Virus record (IMG/VR): IMGVR_UViG_3300005511_000874
Span: 1-42,417 of that record
Length of the DNA: 42,417 nt
Direction: 5' to 3' (one strand)
DNA from: a virus
Part shown: in pieces, positions 24,386 through 32,539 of the stretch
Layout of the letters: every line of letters starts with the position of its first letter
Numbering within the stretch: position 1 is the first letter of the stretch
The notes under the pieces: generated by a model
Database searches by the model: none
Told to the model about the DNA's origin: nothing
What the model saw: the letters and a program-made list of their open reading frames with translations, nothing else
Translations under genes and position numbers: made by a program

Positions 24386-26568
24386 AGGCGGCTGCTCCAG
24401 TCATCGGAGGCGAAAGGATTGGGGGGAGGAACACGCGCCGGCGGACGCGGCGGGCTGCGCTCGATGGGTGGTGGCGGCCGCGGCGGTGCGGGCGCTGCAG
24501 CGCTCGGAGCCGGCGCCGGCGGCGGCACCGGCGCACTGACCGGCATCACCGGAGGCTCGAACTCTGTGGCCGGAGCGGGCCGAGGCGGCGGTGCAGACGT
24601 CTGCACGCCCTCGAGGTCATCATCCGAGAGCAGAGGTGCCTGGCGCACGCGCACCTCGGCGAGGTCCCATTGCTGCTTCTTGCGAAGGTGCAGCCGCAGC
24701 GCCCTCGAGAGCCACAGGGCATAGACCGTGCAATCGAGTGCTTCATTGCGGCGATCCGTCCTGGGCTTCCACTCCCGCCGCAACTTGTTGCGACGCCCCG
24801 GGATCTTGATCTCGCTGAGCAGCTGCCCGTAGAAGTCGTCCCGCACACCCTCATACCAGTGCATGCGCGCGGGCCCGTTGCCCTCGAGCCGCACACGCCC
24901 GGCCTGCTCCGACCAGCCCAGGATCAGATCCTTCGCCTTCGCGGTTCCGACCTGGTTGGACTTCACGCCAGCGCGAGAGGCTTTCGTCGATTTGTTGTTC
25001 GGGTCGATCGCCTTCGGCGGGGTCCAGATCTCGACGGTACCAACCGCATCGGGCGCACCCTTGACCGCATACACGGGGCGATCACGGCGATCGTGCTTGC
25101 GGACGAACTCGTAGACCGCATCTGCGGTCTGTCCGTCCGACGAGTCGATCGCCAATGCGGCGATGCCGAGGCCGGCGCCCGTCGCGTGCTTGATCTGGCG
25201 GCCCATGGTCTGCTCGAGCTCGATCCACGCACCGGCGTGGGCCACGACCGTCTTGCCGTAGAACTCGCCCCAGAAGGCAAGCCACATCTCCTCGCCGCGG
25301 CCGAACACCCAGACGGTCACGGCCAGTCGGTCGTGCTGGACGTCAACGGACATCAGAGCGACCAGGCCGCCGACCGGACAGCTCCACTCCGCGTACTGTT
25401 CGGCGCGCTCGCGCAGCGTGTCCTCTTCCGGCAGCTCGCCGCGGTACTCCCAGGTCCGGCCCAGCGTGCTGTTCCAGAACGCGATCATGTCCGTCGGATC
25501 GCCCTTGTCGAGCTCGGCTTTGGCCTCGAGGTACTTGCGAGCCAGCACCGGCACGCGCGAGCCGTCGAAGGTGCTCAGCAGCTCGTTGAGGTAGTAGCCC
25601 GGAATCGGACTATCCGCCGTCGCCGCCCATCCGCCGCCATCGCGCTCGGCGCGCCGGAGGTTCGCAATGCGCTCATCGTCGGTCCAGATCTGGCCGCAGT
25701 GCGGGCAGGCGTAGTAGGCCTGGTCAGGCAGGAACTGACCGTACACCTCGTGCACCGGCGCTTGCTTGTCCTCGGGAATGGTGACGTGCTCCCAGTCCGG
25801 CGCATGGAGCTCGCCGCACGAATGGCAGGGCACGTGGAAGTAGCGCTTGTCGGTGGTCCGCATCTCCGCTTCGACCGCGCTCGCGTCCTTGGCCGTGGGC
25901 GTGCCGCCGATCAGGATCAGGTGCCTCGGATCCGTCTTCACCCGCTCGCCGAGCAGCTTTACCGAGTTGCCCTGCCCCTTCACGTTCGCGGCGGCGTCGT
26001 CGGGCTCTTCCACGATGACCACGCGCGCGCTCGTGGACTTCACGTCGCTCGGGCTGTTCGTGCCGACCAGCTTGATCAGCCCTCCGGCGAAGCGCTTGCG
26101 CAACGCGCTGTTGCCCTGGGCCCTGCTGTTGAGGGTGATGCGACGCGCCAGGACCGGCGTGCTGCGGATCATCGGATCGAGCTTCTCGCTCGCGAAGTCC
26201 TTCGCGGCCATCGCCCGCGGAAACGCGACGACGATGACGCTCGGCCGGTGATGCACGTGATAGCCGATGACGTTGCACACGATGCCCGCGGTGTAGCCAA
26301 CCTGCGCGCTCTTCTGCACCACGAGCTTGCGCACGGCCGCGGCCGTGGCCGTCTCCGCGATCTCGCGAAGCGCCGGAGACACGCGCCAGCTGAAGCGCCC
26401 TTTGAGGGCGGATTCTTCGTTGCTGAGCACGCGGTACTTCTCGCTCCACTCCGCGCAGGTCACTGCAGGGGGAGGGTTGAGCTTCTTCCATACACGCGCA
26501 TGCGTCGCGCGCAACGCCCGACGCGCGCGCAGCACATGCGATCCGCTCGGGCCCGCCTCGTTCGTCAT
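24382..26568 (-). CDS. terL: Terminase large subunit (GpA family)
   Basis: A 728-aa packaging motor. The ATPase contains QKSAQVGYT (85-93) in the Walker A position and VVIVEEPDD (183-191) as Walker B. Two zinc-binding pairs lie between ATPase and nuclease: Cys248/251 and Cys288/291. The nuclease begins at MSVDVQHDRL (Asp409), with a second acid in LAIDSSDGQ. The last 70 or so residues are a Pro/Ala-rich tail, longer than usual, and a perfect 16-bp palindrome (24591-24606) encodes VQTSA at its first residues. The start at 26568 overlaps the small subunit (ATGA). Confidence 0.95.
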   Translation of the reverse strand: MTNEAGPSGSHVLRARRALRATHARVWKKLNPPPAVTCAEWSEKYRVLSNEESALKGRFSWRVSPALREIAETATAAAVRKLVVQKSAQVGYTAGIVCNVIGYHVHHRPSVIVVAFPRAMAAKDFASEKLDPMIRSTPVLARRITLNSRAQGNSALRKRFAGGLIKLVGTNSPSDVKSTSARVVIVEEPDDAAANVKGQGNSVKLLGERVKTDPRHLILIGGTPTAKDASAVEAEMRTTDKRYFHVPCHSCGELHAPDWEHVTIPEDKQAPVHEVYGQFLPDQAYYACPHCGQIWTDDERIANLRRAERDGGGWAATADSPIPGYYLNELLSTFDGSRVPVLARKYLEAKAELDKGDPTDMIAFWNSTLGRTWEYRGELPEEDTLRERAEQYAEWSCPVGGLVALMSVDVQHDRLAVTVWVFGRGEEMWLAFWGEFYGKTVVAHAGAWIELEQTMGRQIKHATGAGLGIAALAIDSSDGQTADAVYEFVRKHDRRDRPVYAVKGAPDAVGTVEIWTPPKAIDPNNKSTKASRAGVKSNQVGTAKAKDLILGWSEQAGRVRLEGNGPARMHWYEGVRDDFYGQLLSEIKIPGRRNKLRREWKPRTDRRNEALDCTVYALWLSRALRLHLRKKQQWDLAEVRVRQAPLLSDDDLEGVQTSAPPPRPAPATEFEPPVMPVSAPVPPPAPAPSAAAPAPPRPPPPIERSPPRPPARVPPPNPFASDDWSSRL
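24591..24606. repeat. Palindrome copy 2 (16/16)
   Basis: GTGCAGACGTCTGCAC, a perfect 16-bp palindrome at the junction between the TerL nuclease domain and its Pro-rich tail (encodes VQTSA). Confidence 0.85.
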
Positions 26569-27062
26569 TCGAGATCGGCCTCCGTCCCGTCCGCGTCCTC
26601 GTCCTGGTCGTCGCTGTCCTCGGCCTTCCAGTTCGCCAGCCGGCGCAGGAAGTCGTCGAAGGTGCGGGCGAGCAGTTCCTCGACGGCCGACTTCTCCATG
26701 CCGATGATCAGCGAGGCGAGGCGCAGCGGCTCGCCCACGAGGAACTCCCTGGCGTTGAGGACGGCGCTGGACCACAGCGGCTCGACCTCCTCCGCCGGGA
26801 TCAGCGAGCGGCTGTCGCGCAGCATCTCCTGCTCGATCTTGTCGCCCTGCAGCCGCGAGAGCCGATCTTTCGGCGACTCGGCCTGCACCTTGCGCACTTC
26901 GCGCTCCACCAGCCAGGCGATGCACTGCGGCGCGTCGTATTCGCTCGGCACGCCGGGCCCGCCCTGCACGGCGACCGGGAAGCCGAGCACCTGCCACTCG
27001 GTGATGGTCTTCGGTGCGACGCCGAACATGGCGGCGATCTGCTCTTGCCCCTTGACTCTCAT
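26565..27062 (-). CDS. Terminase small subunit (Nu1-like)
   Basis: A 165-aa DNA-recognition subunit. The N-terminal winged helix-turn-helix (QEQIAAMFGVAPKTITEWQVLGFPV, residues 6-30) is the lambda Nu1 type. A helical dimer region and an acidic C-terminus (DSDDQDEDADGTEADLE) that should contact TerL follow. It presumably binds a cos-like site in the untranslated DNA just upstream. Confidence 0.9.
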   Translation of the reverse strand: MRVKGQEQIAAMFGVAPKTITEWQVLGFPVAVQGGPGVPSEYDAPQCIAWLVEREVRKVQAESPKDRLSRLQGDKIEQEMLRDSRSLIPAEEVEPLWSSAVLNAREFLVGEPLRLASLIIGMEKSAVEELLARTFDDFLRRLANWKAEDSDDQDEDADGTEADLE

Positions 27063-27193
27063 GCTTACTTACCTCGTGGCCGAAGCCAGAACTAGCGCGA
27101 AGACGGGGTCCGAATTACCCGCATCCGGCCATTTTTGGGAGGACCCGTCGTGGGGGGGGTGGGTCGCCCCACCTTGGTGCATGGCGCGGCCGA
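27063..27193. other. Intergenic region upstream of terminase; candidate cos
   Basis: A 131-bp gap directly before the small terminase gene, the lambda location for cosB/cosN. It has a strong G-run (eight G near 27150) beside GGGTCGCCCCACC. I could not identify a cleavage site or R-type repeats. Confidence 0.35.
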
Positions 27194-27991
27194 TCATCGC
27201 GCCCCCTTCGCCGGGCGGGCCGTGCGCAGGGCCTGGGCCACGGCATCGCGGGCATGGCCCGCGTAGACGCGCGTGACGGTGGCCTGAGCCACCTCGTCGA
27301 AGCGATACCGCGGCCGATACTTGGCGCCCTTCACGAAGATCAGGACGGGCGACACCTTCGAGCCCAAGACGCCGTCGGGACGCCGCACCCACACGCCCCT
27401 GGGCAGGGTCTGCTGCTTGCGCCCTCGCTTCCACGAGCGCTTACCGAACGGGTGCGTGCCCACGCCGGTGCTGACAAAGTACGCCTCGCGCCTGCGCTTG
27501 CTCGTGCTGCGCTTGCTGCCCGTGGCATTGGCATCGGACCCTGCCAGGTAGAACGTCTGCAGCTGGCTCAGGATCTTCACGATCTGTCCGCGGCTCATGT
27601 TGCCGTAGCTGTCCAGCTTGGCGCCCTCACCCGGCACAGCGCGCTCAGAGGGCAGCATCCAGCCGCGGCGCACCAGCATCTCCTCGAAGCGCTTCAACGG
27701 CCGATTGCCACCGGCGATCTGCGGCAGGAGGTAGTGGGTGGGCCGCTCGCTGTCCTTGACCCACACGCGCGCGATGAGGTCCTGTTTGGTCGCAGGCTTC
27801 ACGTACAGGCTGTTGAGCGTGAAGCGTGTCGGCCGATCGAACACGGCGGCCATCTCTGCCTGCTGATCGGTCTTCACGTCCTTCGCGGTGCGCGTGAGGG
27901 CCAGTGCAAGGGCATAGGGCATCTGGGCCTGCTGCTCGCCCAGCTCCCGCTTCACGTCCGGGAAGTTGTCCCGCACGTCGATGGTCAGCAT
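27194..27991 (-). CDS. Putative virion protein upstream of terminase
   Basis: A 265-aa basic protein with a helical N-terminal third (DVRDNFPDVKRELGEQQAQM, LALALTRTAKDVK), resembling minor tail Z or tail-completion-type proteins, and a Lys/Arg-rich centre (about 150-190). ATG 27991 overlaps the preceding stop by seven bases. Its place ahead of terminase is unusual for a tail protein. Family and function are uncertain. Confidence 0.62.
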   Translation of the reverse strand: MLTIDVRDNFPDVKRELGEQQAQMPYALALALTRTAKDVKTDQQAEMAAVFDRPTRFTLNSLYVKPATKQDLIARVWVKDSERPTHYLLPQIAGGNRPLKRFEEMLVRRGWMLPSERAVPGEGAKLDSYGNMSRGQIVKILSQLQTFYLAGSDANATGSKRSTSKRRREAYFVSTGVGTHPFGKRSWKRGRKQQTLPRGVWVRRPDGVLGSKVSPVLIFVKGAKYRPRYRFDEVAQATVTRVYAGHARDAVAQALRTARPAKGAR

Positions 27992-28293
27992 GGGACACGC
28001 TCCTGTGCAGGCGTCTGCACGGCCGGCGGCTCGGCGATGAAGGCCGCGAAGGCGACGCCGTTGACGACGGCGTATTGCTGCCATTGGTCGACCGGCGAGG
28101 CCGGCGGGAAGGGCGTGCCCAGGACATGCCCGCCCTCGAGGGCATAGAAGCGGCCCGGCTCGCCCGCGAGCGCGCGCCGCAGGCAGTCGTCGACGTGGGC
28201 CTTTCCCATGTCGAGGCGCTTGCGCTCGATCCATGCCGCCGTCATCGGCATCGCGGTGCGCATATCGGACGGCTTGGGTGCTGGCTGGCTCAT
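27985..28293 (-). CDS. Unknown conserved-looking phage protein
   Basis: A 102-aa protein starting MSQPAPKPSDMRTAMP, with a mixed middle (GRFYALEGGHVLGTPF) and a Pro-rich end. A 15/16 copy of the phage palindrome encodes its VQTPA near the C-terminus. It is translated just before the 265-aa gene. The first gene after the TGGACGG-rich region. No family recognised. Confidence 0.6.
   Translation of the reverse strand: MSQPAPKPSDMRTAMPMTAAWIERKRLDMGKAHVDDCLRRALAGEPGRFYALEGGHVLGTPFPPASPVDQWQQYAVVNGVAFAAFIAEPPAVQTPAQERVPC
28005..28020. repeat. Palindrome copy 3 (15/16)
   Basis: GTGCAGGCGTCTGCAC, one mismatch, near the 3' end of the 102-aa gene (encodes VQTPA). Confidence 0.75.
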
Positions 28294-28656
28294 GGTGCTG
28301 ACCTCCGAAAGTGAAGGGGATGGACGGGGGGCGGACGGCGCAAACCCGCGTGGCTGCTAGATCCGTCCATCTGTCCAACCTGTCCAAGGTGTGTGAGTGA
28401 GCTGCGCCCCCGCGTGCGCGCGCAGACACGCGCCCGCCTGTCTGCGCGCCTGCACACATGAGCGAGGGATGGCCCCGAGGGGTGGACGGGTGGACGGATC
28501 GGGATTTTTTCAATCGCGACAACGGCTTGCGCCGTCCACCCTCCCATGGACGAAGGGCGGACGAGGCTGGACGGCGGAGGCGTCAGGACCGGGCACGCAG
28601 ACGCATGCACGGGGCGAGACCTACCGCGAGGCATCCAGCCAGGCGCGCGCGGGTGA
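28294..28656. repeat. Non-coding region with many TGGACGG motifs; candidate origin
   Basis: A 363-bp stretch without a convincing gene, between the primase-helicase stop and the next leftward gene. TGGACGG or its complement CCGTCCA occurs at about 28321, 28363, 28483, 28492, 28532 and 28568, with shorter GGAC/GTCC variants near 28332, 28372, 28382, 28547 and 28558. The middle holds GC-rich alternating CG/CA sequence and a short T-run (28505-28510). Iteron-like repeats next to a VapE-type primase suggest an origin; a terminase-binding role is an alternative. Confidence 0.5.
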
Positions 28657-31056
28657 TCAGAACGGAAGGTCATCGCCCTCCTCTCGAAACTCATCGGCCG
28701 GCGGCGTCGACGCTGCGCCGGGCTGCGCTGGCAGGTCCGGCTTCGCGCGACGCCAGCCACGCAGGCGACGACCCGTGGTCGGGCGCTCTCGGACGAAGCC
28801 GAGCAGCTTCATGCAGTTGGACACGCGCGTGTCCATCTGGCCGTTACCGTCGATGCGGTCGGCCTTGATCAGCAGCGCCTTTTCGTAGAGCTCGTTGGTC
28901 GTGAAGAAGTCGCGCTCGACCCGAGGCACCTCGGTCGCGTTCGGCCGATGCGGGTCGTTGACGTAGGCGCTGAGCATGTCCTCCCACGGATCCGAGCGCT
29001 TGAATGGCTCCTGCTCGGGGAACACCAGCGTGCGCTCCTCCTCACGCGTCGGCCAATACTGCTCGCCGAGCTGGACCCGATGCAGTGCCTCCGCGAGCAG
29101 TTGCAGGCGGGCTGCCTTGAGGACATCGACGTTGACGGCCTTCACCTCGAGCGGCCAGAAGCGGCGATCGCCCGTGGCGTCCTTCAGGAAGGTGTCGGCG
29201 TTGGTCGTCCCGACGTTCACCGAATGCCGCGGCGCCTTGACCATCTGCGAACCGTAGGGAGGCCGGTACCAGTCCTCCTGGGCCGAGAGGTACTGTTTGA
29301 TGAGCGTGGTCTCGGATTTGTTGAGCGACTCGAGCTCGGCCGACTCAACGATCCAGGCGAGCTGCATCGCCATCTGCGAGTCCTTGTCGCCCACCCTGAT
29401 CGCGTTGTCGGTGAAGTACGGGAACGACAGGGCGCGGAAGGCCGTCGACTTGTTCAGGCCCTGCTCGCCCTTGATGATGAGCATGTAGTCGAACTTGCAG
29501 CCCGGATCGGTCGCTCGTTTGACCAGGCCCATCATGAAGCACCGCGCGATCAGCCGAACGTAGGGCCGATCCTGGACCTCGAAGACGTCGGTCAGCCAGT
29601 GGTCTATGCGGTGGGTTCCATCCCACTTTTCTGCCTTGATCCAGTCGATGATCGGGTTGTAGCGGTTCAGGCGCGCGGTCATCAGCACGCCATCGCGCAA
29701 GGTGCCCTTGCCCTTGATCCCGAGGCCGTAGACCTGCAGCAGGTACTCGCCGAGCATGAGGTCGTCTTCCTCATCCCAATCGCCAGCTGGACGGCCCCAT
29801 GGCGCGTGTGGCCCGCGCTCGAGCAGCAGCGAGAAGTCGTTGCGACGCACCAAGCCCTTGAGCCTTGGGTCATCGCGCATGGCGTAGAACACGTTCTCGC
29901 GGCAGTCCTCTGGCTTGCCTCGACGTCCCTTCACGAGGGCGTCAGCCACCCGGTCGAATGCCTCCTCATCGTCGCCCTCGGGCGGCACATCCGCCGGCGG
30001 TCCGCCGCCGCGCCCTCCACCCTCGCCGCCCCCAGCGGGAGCCGGCGTCGCGCGAATTTTTTCGCGCGGCTTGCTGACTGCCACGCCGACCAGCGGCGCG
30101 AGCCAATGGAGGGCATCTGCGGGCTTCTGCGCGGGCAGCCACTCGAGGACCAGGTCCAGCGGCGTGCGAGAGCCGCCCTTCGGGTCCCCCATGTCCGCCA
30201 CGCCGAAGTCGCAGATCCCCAAGGGATCGATCGACAGATCCTCCTGCAGATCGCGGCCCAGGGCCTGCGAGGTGACTCGGTAGCCAGCGCCCCGGGGAAT
30301 CTCGCGGCCGCCAAAGAGCGCGGGCACCCACGCGGCGAAGTTGGCCATCGCGGCGTCGTTGACCCTGCGGAAATCGTTGGTGCCGCCGTCCTCGTGCTGC
30401 GCTGGCGTGGCAGCGGGTGCGGGCGCGACCTTGGGCGCCGGCCGCTTCGCTTCCTTGGCCGCGGCCTTGGCATCGTCGATCGTTCGGTGCAGACGTCTGA
30501 GCGCGACATCGCTGATCGGGTTCACCTCGGCCGGCGTGTTCGGGAATCGGTTTCCAGTGACGGTGAAGTACTGGCTGCCGGCGAAGACCTCGACGCCGAT
30601 GTCATTGCTTTTGTTCGTCGACGTCTCACCACGCACGATACTGTGCACGCCCTTGCCGCTGGGCGAGATCTCGGTGAAGCTGTCGCACGCCGCGACGATG
30701 TTCTTGCAGCGGTCCGACCACTGCCCATCCGCCTCGAGCTGCCCGTCCAGGTCGATGCCGATCAGCCCGTCGCCTGGCAGGAAGGCGAACCCGACCCCGT
30801 GCCAGCCAGCACCAGGACGCTCGAAGGCCCTGCGCGCCACATCGAGCGTCGCCAGCCGCTGCCGGTCTCGGTCGTTGCCCTGCCCGCCCGTACGCCTGCC
30901 GCCGGCGACGTAGTAAGGGACCTTGTTCGGCTTGGTATCGGTCTCTCTCTTGAACTCGAATTTCCAGAGGACCCAATGCTGCAGGGTCGCCAGGGAGGCG
31001 GGTATGCCTTCCCACACCGGCGGGATGATCGGTGGCAGCTGTCGCGCGTCGGACAT
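28657..31056 (-). CDS. VapE-type primase-helicase
   Basis: A 799-aa replication protein. The N-terminal part looks like a primase-polymerase: GLIGIDLDG (Asp102, Asp104), SPSGKGVHSI (131-140) and GVEVFAGSQYFTVTGNR. A Gly/Ala-rich linker (about 330-365) precedes a superfamily-3-like helicase of the VapE/DUF5906 class, with Walker A GEQGLNKS (530-537), Walker B AWIVESAELE (567-576) and the conserved TTNADTFLKDATGDRRFWP. It should open and prime the phage origin. Downstream (leftward) lies the TGGACGG-rich region. It encodes one copy (14/16) of the phage palindrome in a third codon phase. Confidence 0.9.
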   Translation of the reverse strand: MSDARQLPPIIPPVWEGIPASLATLQHWVLWKFEFKRETDTKPNKVPYYVAGGRRTGGQGNDRDRQRLATLDVARRAFERPGAGWHGVGFAFLPGDGLIGIDLDGQLEADGQWSDRCKNIVAACDSFTEISPSGKGVHSIVRGETSTNKSNDIGVEVFAGSQYFTVTGNRFPNTPAEVNPISDVALRRLHRTIDDAKAAAKEAKRPAPKVAPAPAATPAQHEDGGTNDFRRVNDAAMANFAAWVPALFGGREIPRGAGYRVTSQALGRDLQEDLSIDPLGICDFGVADMGDPKGGSRTPLDLVLEWLPAQKPADALHWLAPLVGVAVSKPREKIRATPAPAGGGEGGGRGGGPPADVPPEGDDEEAFDRVADALVKGRRGKPEDCRENVFYAMRDDPRLKGLVRRNDFSLLLERGPHAPWGRPAGDWDEEDDLMLGEYLLQVYGLGIKGKGTLRDGVLMTARLNRYNPIIDWIKAEKWDGTHRIDHWLTDVFEVQDRPYVRLIARCFMMGLVKRATDPGCKFDYMLIIKGEQGLNKSTAFRALSFPYFTDNAIRVGDKDSQMAMQLAWIVESAELESLNKSETTLIKQYLSAQEDWYRPPYGSQMVKAPRHSVNVGTTNADTFLKDATGDRRFWPLEVKAVNVDVLKAARLQLLAEALHRVQLGEQYWPTREEERTLVFPEQEPFKRSDPWEDMLSAYVNDPHRPNATEVPRVERDFFTTNELYEKALLIKADRIDGNGQMDTRVSNCMKLLGFVRERPTTGRRLRGWRRAKPDLPAQPGAASTPPADEFREEGDDLPF
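30487..30502. repeat. Palindrome copy 4 (14/16)
   Basis: GTGCAGACGTCTGAGC, in the primase-helicase gene, read there as LRRLH in a different codon phase from the VQTSA copies. Confidence 0.6.
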
Positions 31057-31059
31057 CCG

Positions 31060-31536
31060 CTATGCCGCCGGCTTGCCCGCACGGTTGAGCTCGGCCAGCG
31101 TCGCCAACAATTGCTGGACGCTTGCGACAACCTCAGCGCCTTCGGCCTGAGCTTGCCGCAACTCGTTGTCGTTCACGTCCCCATCGGCCAAGGTGTCGCA
31201 CACGCTGGCGAGCAATTCCGCCGACTGACGGGAATGCTCCGCCAGTGCACGCACGGCCTCCTTGCCGCTGCCCATCGCGCCTCGTGGAATCGGGACGAGC
31301 AAGCATCCCATTCGGGCCGCGAAGGCGGTCGCGAACTCGAGTGCCTCCGGAGTACCCAGCTCGTAGCAGATCTCTGCAATGTCAGCAGCGTCATCGACGC
31401 CCAGCTTGAATCCTGGAGCACCACGGAGCTCTTTGTCGAGCGTGCTCGCGGTCTTGCTCGGCAGCCGCGGCGCCAACGACTCGACTCCGCCCGGGTAACG
31501 CCGCGCCATCGCGCGGACGGCATCACGAATGTTCAT
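31060..31536 (-). CDS. CII/CP76-type phage regulatory protein
   Basis: A 158-aa protein resembling Phage_CP76 (CII) regulators: MNIRDAVRAMARRYPGG, APRLPSKTASTLDKELRG and DAADIAEICYELG in the first 75 residues form the DNA-binding part, with a helical C-terminus. I chose the ATG at 31536. It lies between the Cro-like gene and the primase-helicase, the position of lambda cII, and may control lysogeny or replication genes. Confidence 0.78.
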   Translation of the reverse strand: MNIRDAVRAMARRYPGGVESLAPRLPSKTASTLDKELRGAPGFKLGVDDAADIAEICYELGTPEALEFATAFAARMGCLLVPIPRGAMGSGKEAVRALAEHSRQSAELLASVCDTLADGDVNDNELRQAQAEGAEVVASVQQLLATLAELNRAGKPAA

Positions 31537-31723
31537 ATCCGCCGAAATGAAAAAGGGAGATGGCGTGACACCCCGGAGCCGGGAAGACTCCGCGCATGAC
31601 AACAACACAAAGACCCCGCCGCCTCAGCGCGCCAAAGGATGTGCACCTGCCCGCGCACAGCCCGAGGAGGAGGACGCCAGAAATAGCGAGCGCGCCTGTG
31701 GTGATGGCGGCGGGGGAAAACAT
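31523..31723 (-). CDS. Possible 66-aa membrane peptide
   Basis: A short frame beginning MFSPAAITTGALAISGVLLLGLCAG, a plausible signal or membrane helix, overlapping the start of the CII-like gene by 14 bp. No Shine-Dalgarno is visible and the C-terminal half is Cys/His-rich without a pattern. It would fill the gap between the Cro-like and CII-like genes, but evidence is thin. Confidence 0.28.
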   Translation of the reverse strand: MFSPAAITTGALAISGVLLLGLCAGRCTSFGALRRRGLCVVVMRGVFPAPGCHAISLFHFGGYEHS

Positions 31724-31738
31724 CGTCGAGCCGTTTCT

Positions 31739-32005
31739 TTACGACGTCTGGGCGGTGGACGCATCGCCTGCAGACACGCAGGCACTGCACGTGCGTACCA
31801 GCCTGAACCATTCGGTGTCGGCCGGCAGCAACTCTTCGCAGGTAACGGCGCCACCCGTGAACAGTTGGATGTATGGGCACCATCGAAGCGGAACTGGCTT
31901 CTTTCCTGCAGCGACCCTCGATAGAAGCGAAGCCGGCACTTTCAGAAACGTCGCAAGACCCGCGAAACGACCGCGTTCAGCCTGGAGCCATTCAAGCAGT
32001 TGCAT
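31739..32005 (-). CDS. Cro/YdaS-like DNA-binding regulator
   Basis: An 88-aa helix-turn-helix protein. MQLLEWLQAERGRFAGLATFLKV, LLSRVAAGKKPVP and FTGGAVTCEELLP match the YdaS/Cro-like family, with the recognition helix near 30-42. ATG 32005 has no Shine-Dalgarno, and the predicted promoter start is one to two bases upstream, so the message may be leaderless. It is divergent from the repressor and first in the leftward operon, as Cro is in lambda. Confidence 0.82.
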   Translation of the reverse strand: MQLLEWLQAERGRFAGLATFLKVPASLLSRVAAGKKPVPLRWCPYIQLFTGGAVTCEELLPADTEWFRLVRTCSACVSAGDASTAQTS

Positions 32006-32013
32006 AGGTACAT

Positions 32014-32041
32014 ATCTTAACCCATGGTTAATCACAGTCAA
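32014..32041 (-). promoter_or_regulatory. Leftward promoter of the Cro-like operon (PR-like)
   Basis: Minus-strand TTGACT (32041-32036), a 16-bp spacer and TAAGAT (32019-32014). The -35 sits between the two operator dyads and the -10 overlaps one of them, so repressor binding should shut the promoter. Confidence 0.55.
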
Positions 32042-32055
32042 TAACCATGGGGCAA
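32017..32055. promoter_or_regulatory. Operator O1 between repressor and Cro-like genes
   Basis: Two 15-bp dyads of form TTAACC-N3-GGTTAA. The first is perfect (32017-32031, centre 32024). The second is imperfect (32041-32055, centre 32048). Centres are 24 bp apart. Seen another way, CCCATGGTTA and TAACCATGGG form a perfect 10-bp inverted repeat with an 11-bp gap (32021-32051). Confidence 0.75.
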
Positions 32056-32090
32056 TTCCGCGCTATAGCCCCCGGATATCCAATCCCGGC

Positions 32091-32492
32091 ATGCAGACAG
32101 TTTTCGAGACGCGACGGTTGCGTCTACGCATGCTCAAGGAAAAATACGGGACCGTCTCGGCGCTCAACGTCGCGATCGGGTGGGAGAGCACGAGCGCGCG
32201 CTTGTCGCAGATCCTGAACGGCAGCGTTCGAAGCGGACGTGGCACGCCCTATGAGATGGGCGACTCCACCGCTCGATTGATCGAGGAGAAACTGCAGCTG
32301 CAGACCGGCTGGATGGACACCCCGCCGGGCTACACCGACTCAGCGACAAACAACCAGATCGCCCATGTCGTGAAATTGCTTGAGGCAATGCCGCAGTGGC
32401 AACGGGAACAGGCTGTAAAAATCGTTGATGCGCTTGCGCAACCAGCCAACGGCACCACGGGCGCCATCGGCCCGACCGGAAGCGGCAAATGA
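32091..32492 (+). CDS. Phage repressor without peptidase domain
   Basis: A 133-aa protein with an N-terminal helix-turn-helix: LRMLKEKYGTVSALNVAIG, then SARLSQILNGS, and DSTARLIEEKLQLQTGWMD, typical of phage CI-type DNA-binding domains. No S24/LexA peptidase follows; the remaining 50 residues are a short helix (VVKLLEAMPQWQREQAVKIVDAL) and a Gly/Thr tail. It is divergent from the Cro-like gene across operator O1 and is the likely lysogeny repressor. Since it cannot self-cleave, induction needs a separate signal. The longer upstream open frame has no start signal. Confidence 0.8.
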   Translation: MQTVFETRRLRLRMLKEKYGTVSALNVAIGWESTSARLSQILNGSVRSGRGTPYEMGDSTARLIEEKLQLQTGWMDTPPGYTDSATNNQIAHVVKLLEAMPQWQREQAVKIVDALAQPANGTTGAIGPTGSGK

Positions 32493-32539
32493 CTGCTGCT
32501 ACGCGCCTCGGGCCTAAGGCGCGGGCCCTCGCCTAAGTT

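Noticed and set aside
24670-27276. Plus-strand open frame of 868 codons
   Set aside because: Antisense to the clear terminase genes; a high-GC shadow, with Arg/Ala/Leu/Val-rich sequence and no known motif.
28948-31599. Plus-strand open frame of 883 codons
   Set aside because: Antisense to the primase-helicase, whose motifs are unmistakable; another high-GC shadow.
31596-32090. N-terminal extension of the repressor frame upstream of 32091
   Set aside because: It runs through operator O1 and the Cro-like gene in antisense and has no ribosome site; the helix-turn-helix homology begins at about 32091.
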